Of a stretch of 60,355 nt of DNA, positions 34,409 through 43,400 are shown piece by piece; the stretch's first letter is position 1, and each line of letters starts with the position of its first letter. Where the stretch lies: positions 1 through 60,355 of the forward strand of contig JAUIBW010000032.1 in assembly GCA_030427585.1 (NCBI GenBank), read 5' to 3'. The stretch comes from Bacteroidia bacterium (lineage in GTDB: Bacteria > Bacteroidota > Bacteroidia > Flavobacteriales > Flavobacteriaceae). The translations under genes were made by a program, and so were the position numbers. The notes below the pieces were generated by a model. The model ran no database searches. It saw only the letters and a program-made list of their open reading frames with translations, and was not told the DNA's origin.

Positions 34409-37400
34409 TTACTTATCTCCATACTTGTATGATATTATATCACTACCTCTATGTATTTGCCCGGGTAATACATATTGCAATTTGGTTTTATAAGTCTCTT
34501 TTTTCATTATCGGAAATGGTCCTACTACCAGATCTCTATATTGCTGCATAGTTTCCCAGGGTAGGCCCGAATTTGTTAATTGATACCCTAAATCTACATA
34601 GTCCCGATAATAATATAGAGTTAAGTCATAACGATATGGATTATAGGTTCTAATTCTGTCATTAAGATGATTCTCCAAATATGTTAAGTACCATGATTGT
34701 GGTTCCACTCCTTCTACAGGAGGAACACCTACTTTGGTGACATCCCTTTTTACCGTAATGCTATTCGCAATCGGATAATTTTCATACAGTAAAGGTTTAA
34801 TATCTTTTTTGTAGTATGTATCATTATGAGTAGCTATTGCCTTAATTAAAGAAGTTCCTCCTGAATACTGACTCCCAGATAGTTCTACCATATCAAAAGG
34901 CTCTATTGGATCTATTTTTGATACCAGAACCATCCCATAAGGTTTTGTAATAAGATCATACAAATCCTCATGTGTATTCATTGCTTTCATCTTTTTCTTA
35001 AAAGTGGTATATTCACTTGTTCTAAAATCATAGGTCAATAACTCTCGTTCTTCTCCCTGGGTAACCACTCCTTCAGCTTTTCGGGTTCTTATTTCAACAT
35101 CATTTCCAGATTCATCATCCCCTAATTCTGTTTTAGTATAGGATTCGGTTATGTTACCCGAGTTATCCTTTTTTGGAGGAATCAATTTAATCTCTACATT
35201 GTATGATGTCTGAGTACTTATCGTTTCCGGAATAGCGTAAGTAAGTTGTTTTTTGCCTGCATTATATGCAAAGTTTTTAACCAAATCTTCTCCAGAATCC
35301 GTACTCATCGTCATATTTTTATTCCAATTAGGTACAGGGTCAAACAGATATGATTGTCCTCGTTTTAGATTGATATATCCAATATTATATTCTTCGGTAA
35401 AGAAATTCTTTTGCCCCAGTACAGGGTACATATATTCGATGTTATGCAATGGAATTGTTTTTGGTGCCTCTCCTGTAGTAAAATTCACTTCTTTGGTTTC
35501 TGTAGATATACTTCCATTTTCTTTAATGACTTGCCATTGTCCATTTTTATATTCTTCAAAATGCAACTGTACAAATGCTTTTAGTTGGGTATTTGGTGGC
35601 AATATTTCATGAGAATAGAATACGGCCATATCATTATTATTACCCCATTTTATTTCTCCCTGAAGTAGTTGCCCATCTTTACTTACTTCAAATTTATCCA
35701 TAAGGATACGGTACTTTTGATCTCCAGAATCGTCTGGGATTTCAAATACTTTATTGATCGGCATATTAAATACGACTTGTGGTGCAGCAAAGACATCTAC
35801 ATCTATCGAGCTCTCTTTTGGGGTCATATCCCCTATAACAACCATACCATCAAGTACACCTCCTTGTTCAATTTCACATTTATCCCCGAGCTCTATTTTG
35901 AATCTAAAACTTCCTTTAACCAGACCTCCCAAAATACGATAACGACCTGCCATATATCCTTTAAACCATGCTGGATTTGGGAATCGGGATTGCATTAGGA
36001 TAGCTCCCCCTCCATTAAAAATGGATACTTTCTTTTTGAATCCAAATACTTTTATTTTCAACCCTACTTTTCCTTGCATATAGGCATAAGATTGCCCATT
36101 AGCATACCAGCCATTCATTCCTATTTGTTCTGAAGAGCCTTTACAATGTGCTTCTCCATAGTCCTTAAGCATAAGATCAAATCCTATTCCGGCATCAAAT
36201 CGCGCATAGAAAATCAAAAACCTAAGATCCCCTGTACTTACACTTACACTAGATCCAAACGCTAATCCTTTACCTGCCTTGAGGGAGTTAAGATCACGTG
36301 TATAATCCAGTTTTGAAGCATCTACCCCTAAGAGATTAGCAACAATATCTGGTGGTGGCGGGCTACCTGGGATATTATCCCCCGACATGAAATAACTTTT
36401 TGTTTTCATTTTAACAAACCCCAGATTCAATGCTACACCTATAGGGTCATTAGGGGTTCCTATCAAAATATGCCACTCGTTTGGATCTACATAAAAATCC
36501 ATCCATCCTGCCCGCCCATTGTTTCCAACACCTTCGAGGATTCCGAAAAGGTTCACATATACTTCTGACGTAGAATGAAAAACATCATTCACAAAATCAT
36601 AACCAATAAATACATCTGCTGTAATTGCCCCATCGGGAGTAAATGGTGGTTCTCCATCATATCCTACATTATTAGCAATATCACTTAACTGATCATTAAT
36701 TGCGTTATAAAAATCGGATGGTAAAGAAGCAATAAGCCTACCATGGCCTTTCATATATATTTCCTGTAATCCTCCTGATCGTAAAAATGCCATCCCGAAC
36801 TCTACCGTTGCATTAAAAAGATCTGGTGATCCCGCAGTGATGATCCCTACCGATGCTTTCATTCCAAAACCATTCTCATTATAGGGTTCATAAATTACTC
36901 CTGAGCTAGATGCCCCTATCTGAGTGTATTGTGCATCTTTCTGATTCGTAGTTCCGGCCATTTTCATACGGTTATAGAAACCTCCTCCAAACGCATTAAT
37001 CTCAAACCCGGGAAAAATAGGAATCCCTTGTGGTAAGGTTACACTGGCATCTGCGTACCAATATCTAAAACTATCAGCTTTTCCGAACAAAGCTTTGGCT
37101 TCGATCTCTAGCTCCATTCCTGTAGTAAACTTGGCTCCTACCGCCCCAGCAAAACCGGTACCATACGTAGGGTCATCTTCAAAAATAAAAATGGCTCCTT
37201 TTAGCTCCATTCCTGCCACAGACATTTGCAAGAAAATCCGTTCGAGGTCTATACCATCATACTTCCAGCGATCCCTGCCTTCACTTTGATCTAAGAGCGC
37301 ATTAATTTTTAGCTTGGCCCCTCCGCCATTAGCCCCGTCTCCTTCTGAAGTAAGATTGATATTAAAATCAAAAACAAGTGCTGCTTTATTATCAGAAGGG

Positions 37401-39124
37401 GTTTCTAGTCCTATTTCATTAACGGTTAAAGGGAAATTAGCGATTTTCATCTCCCCTTTATACCCAAAATAACTAACCGAAAATTTGGGGGATTCGGTTT
37501 GTATGACCATCTCTTCGAATACAATCCCTTTAAAATCAACAGTCTTATCTTTTTCAGTTTCCGTTGTCGTATTTTCTTCTTTTTTTAATCCGGATGCAAT
37601 ATTTACAGACCCATTTAAGCTTGCTTTAGGTCTAAACTTGTCATCTTTAACCTTTAGTTCTATGTAAGATTCTGGTGTTAAGGTTACCTCAGCATTCCAT
37701 ACATCAAAATCAATATCTTCTGTATTAGATACACTAAGAGTGTATTCATCGGGTTGGATTATTGCGGTATAATTTACCTTATCGACTTCGGATACAGGTA
37801 ATATGATCTGCCCTTCAAATTCTCCTCCTTTTAGTTTATTTACTTCAATATCCAGTAAAAAATGATCTAATGAAAATGCCCATCCTGAAGCTGATCCTTC
37901 ATCAAGTGTAAGAATATTATCCGCTGTAAATTTACCGGTTACTCCCTGACCATCAATAATCAGGTTATGTGCCCCAAAAGCAACTCTTTCATCATTATTT
38001 TGTTTCTCGAATGCTTTGGGTAAAACAACTTCTAAATCTTGTACGTATACTCCTCTCCACAAATTGGGGTTCTCGCCATAATATGTATTTAGATATCCCG
38101 ATGGCATCGACTCGTCATTACGTAAATCACTAAAATCCAGTACTGCATTTTTTAATTTAAAGGTAGTCCCCTCTGCTGCTCCTGTGATTCCAAATTCGGG
38201 TAATGAAATGTTGACTACCATATCATTCCAATCTTCTGCTACTATTTTAAAATCACTATCAACATATCCTGTTTTCTTTTTACCGTTTTCATCTACCGGA
38301 AACAATAATCCATCGGTAAATTTGATATTGGCATCTATCCCCAATTCTTTAAAACCAAAACAGTCGATTAATGCATAAGTGCCTGGTTGTTCAAAACTTC
38401 CTTTTAAAGTAAGTAAGATAGCACCACTATTAAGGTTCATGGTATATTGCGAAATCAGATGCAGCCTGGCATCGCCATCTATCCCACCATCATGAGATAG
38501 TTTGATATTAGATGCTCCTAAAATCAATACATCTTTTTTATTTTTTGTTGTGGTGGTTGTTCCTTCTGCTGTGGTCGTCGATGTAGTTGTTGTTTCTGGT
38601 AATTCTACCCTAAGAAAAACTGTAAGTTCTGTATGTGCTGGCTTAAAAACGGCTTTGGCGATCCCAACGGTATAGGTTACATTACTAATAGTTACCGGTT
38701 TTATCGCAACAGGTAGTTCTTTTAACTCATCATTAGTAAGTTCTTCAATATATTTCTTTGTATTATCTATGGTTTCAAACACACCATTGGCTATCTCAAG
38801 CCAATTCTTGTCTTGTTCGGCATTAGGTCCATTAAACTGAAACCCTTCTGTAGCCTCAAAATCAGATACTTTTTCCTTTACTATGCGAGTATCAAATTTC
38901 TCGAGAGATTTAAATTCTCTAAAGGTTTTAACTGGTTGTGCTGATGCTATTTTGGTATGGGTAACCGTGGCATTGTTATGCAAACTATCCTTAACCGGTT
39001 CTGCCTTTTCCTTTTTTGTATCTTCTGTTTTTTTCTCTGTAGCATATAACACGTCATTTGCCAACAAACTTGTTGTAGATAAACAAAGACATAATACTAA
39101 TGCGAATCGTAGTACTTTATTCAT
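34409..39124 (-). CDS. Very large secreted beta-rich protein of unknown function
   Basis: A 1571-residue protein from ATG 39124 (MNKVLRFALVLCLCLSTTSLLA), which places a signal peptide at the very start; the longer frame to 39202 would bury it. A Thr-rich linker lies at about 178-193. Much of the rest alternates short hydrophobic strands and Gly/Asp turns. The middle is rich in Gly-aromatic strands (for example F-G-G-G-F-Y-N-R, G-F-G-M-K-A-S-V-G), reminiscent of barrel or beta-helix proteins. I do not recognise a family. It is preceded by the shared 20-bp element and followed 10 nt later by the FN3 gene. Confidence 0.8.
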   Translation of the reverse strand: MNKVLRFALVLCLCLSTTSLLANDVLYATEKKTEDTKKEKAEPVKDSLHNNATVTHTKIASAQPVKTFREFKSLEKFDTRIVKEKVSDFEATEGFQFNGPNAEQDKNWLEIANGVFETIDNTKKYIEELTNDELKELPVAIKPVTISNVTYTVGIAKAVFKPAHTELTVFLRVELPETTTTSTTTAEGTTTTTKNKKDVLILGASNIKLSHDGGIDGDARLHLISQYTMNLNSGAILLTLKGSFEQPGTYALIDCFGFKELGIDANIKFTDGLLFPVDENGKKKTGYVDSDFKIVAEDWNDMVVNISLPEFGITGAAEGTTFKLKNAVLDFSDLRNDESMPSGYLNTYYGENPNLWRGVYVQDLEVVLPKAFEKQNNDERVAFGAHNLIIDGQGVTGKFTADNILTLDEGSASGWAFSLDHFLLDIEVNKLKGGEFEGQIILPVSEVDKVNYTAIIQPDEYTLSVSNTEDIDFDVWNAEVTLTPESYIELKVKDDKFRPKASLNGSVNIASGLKKEENTTTETEKDKTVDFKGIVFEEMVIQTESPKFSVSYFGYKGEMKIANFPLTVNEIGLETPSDNKAALVFDFNINLTSEGDGANGGGAKLKINALLDQSEGRDRWKYDGIDLERIFLQMSVAGMELKGAIFIFEDDPTYGTGFAGAVGAKFTTGMELEIEAKALFGKADSFRYWYADASVTLPQGIPIFPGFEINAFGGGFYNRMKMAGTTNQKDAQYTQIGASSSGVIYEPYNENGFGMKASVGIITAGSPDLFNATVEFGMAFLRSGGLQEIYMKGHGRLIASLPSDFYNAINDQLSDIANNVGYDGEPPFTPDGAITADVFIGYDFVNDVFHSTSEVYVNLFGILEGVGNNGRAGWMDFYVDPNEWHILIGTPNDPIGVALNLGFVKMKTKSYFMSGDNIPGSPPPPDIVANLLGVDASKLDYTRDLNSLKAGKGLAFGSSVSVSTGDLRFLIFYARFDAGIGFDLMLKDYGEAHCKGSSEQIGMNGWYANGQSYAYMQGKVGLKIKVFGFKKKVSIFNGGGAILMQSRFPNPAWFKGYMAGRYRILGGLVKGSFRFKIELGDKCEIEQGGVLDGMVVIGDMTPKESSIDVDVFAAPQVVFNMPINKVFEIPDDSGDQKYRILMDKFEVSKDGQLLQGEIKWGNNNDMAVFYSHEILPPNTQLKAFVQLHFEEYKNGQWQVIKENGSISTETKEVNFTTGEAPKTIPLHNIEYMYPVLGQKNFFTEEYNIGYINLKRGQSYLFDPVPNWNKNMTMSTDSGEDLVKNFAYNAGKKQLTYAIPETISTQTSYNVEIKLIPPKKDNSGNITESYTKTELGDDESGNDVEIRTRKAEGVVTQGEERELLTYDFRTSEYTTFKKKMKAMNTHEDLYDLITKPYGMVLVSKIDPIEPFDMVELSGSQYSGGTSLIKAIATHNDTYYKKDIKPLLYENYPIANSITVKRDVTKVGVPPVEGVEPQSWYLTYLENHLNDRIRTYNPYRYDLTLYYYRDYVDLGYQLTNSGLPWETMQQYRDLVVGPFPIMKKETYKTKLQYVLPGQIHRGSDIISYKYGDK

Positions 39125-39261
39125 AGGCTCTGGGGCAAAATTATCTTTTAAAAAATGTATGTTTACAGGTTTTTCTATTGCTAACCCATTGTTAAAAAAC
39201 ATAGTTATTTTATAAGCTGATTAACATTATGCAATTTTATTAATAAGCCTCTTAGAAAATA

Positions 39262-39281
39262 TCACGGTTTTCAGGGGTTTT
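39262..39281 (-). promoter_or_regulatory. Shared 20-bp upstream element, copy 1
   Basis: Minus-strand AAAACCCCTGAAAACCGTGA, 137 nt upstream of the large beta-rich protein gene. The identical 20 bases occur at 49003-49022 upstream of the barrel-protein gene, and both copies are followed by T-rich, then A-rich sequence. A shared regulator-binding or promoter element is likely; the binding protein is unknown. Confidence 0.6.
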
Positions 39282-39402
39282 ACGTTTTTACCTTACTTTT
39301 TTTAAAAAAAACACAGTTAAAACTTTAATTATCACCACAAAAAAAAACATTTCGACTTAAAAAAATGGTAGAGCTTAGAAATGACATATTTCTTTACGAG
39401 AG

Positions 39403-39431
39403 CAAAAAAAAGCTCTTATGTAGAGCTTTTT
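39403..39431 (-). terminator. Rho-independent terminator after the candidate immunity gene
   Basis: On the minus strand AAAAGCTCT (39430-39422 and flanks), loop ACATA, AGAGCTTTTTTTT. The stem is perfect and followed by eight T. It ends the transcript of the cysteine-rich gene before the next transcription unit. Confidence 0.8.
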
Positions 39432-39522
39432 GTTGTTGAGGTTGGTTTTATGAAGTTAAGAAACTTAGCAGAACAGTAGTTTTTCAGATATGTAAAATAG
39501 GTTACTTTTAGTATTTTATAAG

Positions 39523-40074
39523 CTAACCAGCAGGTTTATTTAATATACTTAATAAACCATCTTTGGTTTCAAGAGAAACAACCTCTATAACATGTATCTG
39601 CCCTAATTTACCAAGAGGTATATTTTTCTCAGGTATCAATGGATATCCTATTCTAATCACTCCTAAATATTCAGTTCGACAATCAAAACAATAATAACAA
39701 GTTAAATGTACTGAAGATTGTCTCTGAAAATCAAAAGTATAATCAAAATCATTTCTATTTAGATAAAATATACCATCAACATTAATAGCATCTAAAGATT
39801 TAAATAATAAGGCGATCCTTTTTACTAATGAGATGTCATAATTAGAAGAATCTATATTTGGTATTATTTTAAAATTTTTATTTTTCGTTTCAAAGTTTTC
39901 TGATATATATACATCAGATTTACAATTACAACAAGAATGTGTAAATTTCCACCCACTATTAAAATTGAATTGAAAAGGTAAAGCTAATTTCTGACCTGCT
40001 TTTTTATCAATTTGCAAAGTCGTATCAATGAGCTTTTTCCCAAAAAAATCTATATATCCTTCTTTAACACTCAT
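39523..40074 (-). CDS. Cysteine-rich protein; candidate immunity protein to the TNT toxin
   Basis: A 183-residue soluble protein from ATG 40074; a TTG at 40098 in the same frame is less likely. Two cysteine groups, C48-C49-x-C51 and C126-x-x-C129-x-x-C132, look like the two halves of a zinc ribbon interrupted by about 75 residues. No signal peptide is seen, so it is cytosolic. It is the next gene after the 1944-residue toxin-bearing protein on the same strand and ends in its own terminator. Position and size fit an immunity protein for the toxin domain, but this is inferred from context; sequence similarity to a known immunity family was not recognised. Confidence 0.65.
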   Translation of the reverse strand: MSVKEGYIDFFGKKLIDTTLQIDKKAGQKLALPFQFNFNSGWKFTHSCCNCKSDVYISENFETKNKNFKIIPNIDSSNYDISLVKRIALLFKSLDAINVDGIFYLNRNDFDYTFDFQRQSSVHLTCYYCFDCRTEYLGVIRIGYPLIPEKNIPLGKLGQIHVIEVVSLETKDGLLSILNKPAG

Positions 40075-40408
40075 AGTAAGCCTATTTTTTGTCAACAACT
40101 GTATTCATTAATCGGACTATTTCTTTTTGCTACCTGGTTAATCTTCAATTCTAATTTCAGTTACCATATTTCCAAAAAAAATGGGCTTTAGATAACATAG
40201 AAAAACTCTAACGTAGTTAAAAATCAAAAATATAATTAAAATTGTCTCTATTCAAAATAATAATATCCTGAGTTTTAAAAATAAAATGTTTTTTATTAAT
40301 ATATTCTGTCTTTAATTAAGACCTTCTAGATTTTGAAAACCTCGAAGGTCTTAAAATATTTTTTACATTACTTTAGCGTAAAAATACACACACATAACCA
40401 TAGTAAAC
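40075..40408. other. Gap between toxin and candidate immunity gene
   Basis: About 330 AT-rich bases without a credible gene. They contain a dispersed-repeat-like hairpin (40316-40354, listed separately). A weak internal promoter for the cysteine-rich gene could lie here, but none was identified with confidence. Confidence 0.45.
40316..40354. repeat. Flavobacterial-type intergenic palindrome
   Basis: TTAAGACCTTC (40316-40326) and GAAGGTCTTAA (40344-40354) form a perfect 11-bp stem; the inner part TAGATTTTGAAAACCTC is a decayed GAGGTTTTGAAAACCTC palindrome. No T run follows it, so it looks like a mobile or dispersed intergenic repeat rather than a plain terminator. Confidence 0.55.
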
Positions 40409-43400
40409 TTATTTTTTTTCGATAACTGTATTAATTAGCTCAGAATATTTGCCATTTGGTGAGTCCTTAATTGTGATTTTGATTAGTCCCATTTCTGCTA
40501 ATTCGGATAGAGTGTAAGAATGACCATCGGCAGAATTTGGATTTTTTGGAATATTCCACAATGCTTGCTTTCCTCCTCCAATATAACCAAACCAGGGTAT
40601 TACATCTGCATTTTGAGAAGTAAAAGATAAATCCTTCAAAACTTCTATTTCGTAATAAAAATCAAACTTGTCTCTTGTTTTATCTAAAGCTCTTTGTCCA
40701 AAATTGTATGGTTTATTATTGTTCACTGGACTGGTAAAGCTTCCTCCTAAATTTGGATTTCCATTAGGTGTATTACCAAATGCTCCTCCATATCTATCAA
40801 ATTTTTGTCCTTTTTTTATTGGAACATTATCAACAATATTATATCCTCCTTTTGCAGGTGGCCAACCATCATTTAAACTATGTTTATTAAATAAATCTTC
40901 TAACTCTTCCCATTTGCCTTTTTTATATAAATCAAATGCTTGTTTTTTTACAGCTTGATTAACTGTTCCTGTTTTATCAAAGGTTGCAGCAAATTCATCT
41001 ACATTTTTAAAAAACACAGTTGTAACAGGTCCTTTATTAATCAACTTAAAACCAACTTCTTTTCCTTTTCTTAAGATGACATCCTCTTTATACTTACCGG
41101 CAACTTCTGCTCCATCTGCTTCATCCAGGAATTTTTTCTTGATCAGGTTTCCTTCTTTATTGATACGAGCTATTTCCTGGTTTTTTCCATCTATTACAGT
41201 AGTAATAATAACATCTCCTTTTTTAATTCCTGAAAACTTAATCGGTAAATTCCAATCAAGATTAAAAAGTTCATTCGCTTGTTCTAATCCTTTAAAAAGG
41301 TTATTCTTACTTGCAGGTGATCCATTATTTATAAGTTGATCAAATCCTTTAAAAGAGTTTTGATCTCCATAAATAAATCTACTATGGGTTTCTGCTAAAA
41401 TTTCTAAATTCTTACCATCTCTATCCAATCGAATATTTTCAAAAGATTCAAGAACTCTCCATGATTCTTCGAGCTCAGACTTTCTTGTTGGGGATGCCTC
41501 ATCATACATTTGTTTTACTTTTGTATTTGCATATTTGGCATCTAGTAAAACAGTTCTTAATGTAGGGGTTACACCAGTTCCAACAATATCCAGATCGTTT
41601 GTTACTTTTTTTCCACCTTCTGGTAGTTTGTTAAGGGTATTGGGGTCCTCTTTTAGTCTCTTTGATAGTGCTTTTGCCTTATTTATAATAGTACCTCCTA
41701 AACCTTGTACTTTTATAGCTGTTTGTATATGTCCTAAATAAGTTCTTATTTCCTTACACGTTTCATCTGCATCACAGGTTTTAGAATACTTTAATAAGGT
41801 TTCTGTACTAGACAATAAAAACTGATAATTTTGAAAATCCTTAAGGGCAGTTTTTAAAGCGCTTTGTTCCTTCAATTTCCAAAGTATACTTAGTCTTTCA
41901 TCTGTTATTTTTTCATGCAATCTATTCATCACACGATTAAAATCAGTTTTGCTTATATTATCTGGTAGAAGACCTGGATTATTATCTACGTCATTACGAA
42001 GTTGTTTTGATAAATCTTCCAATTTATCCATTCTTTTGGCAAAATCAGCAACCCCGTTTATCGACCCCAAAATATCTCCCACGAGAGCAAATTTTTGGCA
42101 AAAATTCATTCCTGTGTTTGTAGTTGATGGTATTGCTGAAGTCGGATTAGGAGCACAATAATCAGAGTATTTAAGAACCATATTGGTTACACTTACCATG
42201 GTCTCTGCATATTTCAGTCCTTCAAAAAATTGCTCTAGCTTACCTAATGTTTTTATATGCCTTAGCTTAGTAAGATTACCTATTCCTGTAGTTGTTAATG
42301 CAACTTCAAAAGCAAGATTAACTCCTTGTTCTATATTATTAGTACTATATTTTTCATCAATAGCTTTAAGAATGAACATTGGTACTTTTGTCGATTTGAC
42401 ATTAATACCCGAACTGACAATCTTTTCGTATTTTGTTAATCGTATAGGAGCATAAATATCATATATTCCTCTAACTACAGGCTCTTTTTTTCCTTCTCGT
42501 ACATTTCCATAATCATCATATCGGTACGTCTGAACCTTTTCTACAAATTCGACATCAGTATTATTGTCTTTAAACTCAACTTCATAATCACTTAAATAAA
42601 AAACTCCGGATTTACTACTTTCATAAGGTATATCGTATACTATATCAGAATTGTATTTAGAATTTTTCCAAGCTTCATAAATAACATTAACAAATCTTGT
42701 AAAATTATCTTTACCACCCCAGTCATCTATCTTGCTATAAAGTTCTCTAAAAGCATTATTATCATTGATTTTTCTAGATTTTAAATCCGAAAGAAACATA
42801 CTTTCGTTATCTTTTGCTATAGCTTCTATAATAGTTATCACAGCATCTTCTTCAGAAACCCCTTTATCATTAACAGAACAACTTAGCAGTATTTTTAAAG
42901 TTTGCCATAGTCTCTCACGATCAAAATCCAATTTATTAGCCTCTACTAAATAGCCTGCTGGTATTTCAGAAAAATAGGTGTCAATATTATCACAATCGGT
43001 ATTCCTAGTGATGCCTTTTTCAGGAAAAAAATACTTCTCTAGATACGCTATTATATGTTTAGAATATTTTGAATGATTAGGTGATTTAAAGCTTTCCTTA
43101 CGACCTATTTTGAAATAGTTACAAAATGCTTCTAATTGATCATGATGATCAAATTGAAATATAAAATGATGTCCTTCTAAATTTGTTCTTAAAGTTAATT
43201 GATAATATAATCCTCCTGTATCATGTTTTTTAATTTCGAGTTTTTCTTTTCCTGGAGAGGCACTAACTTTAATATCGGTTTTATGAGAAATCGGGTAACT
43301 TACAAGGTTAAAGTTTAATATAGTTCCTGAAAAATTAAAATTGCGTTCTCCACTAAGGTTTACGATATTAATAGAAGCTCTATTTTTCAAAAAGGGTTTC

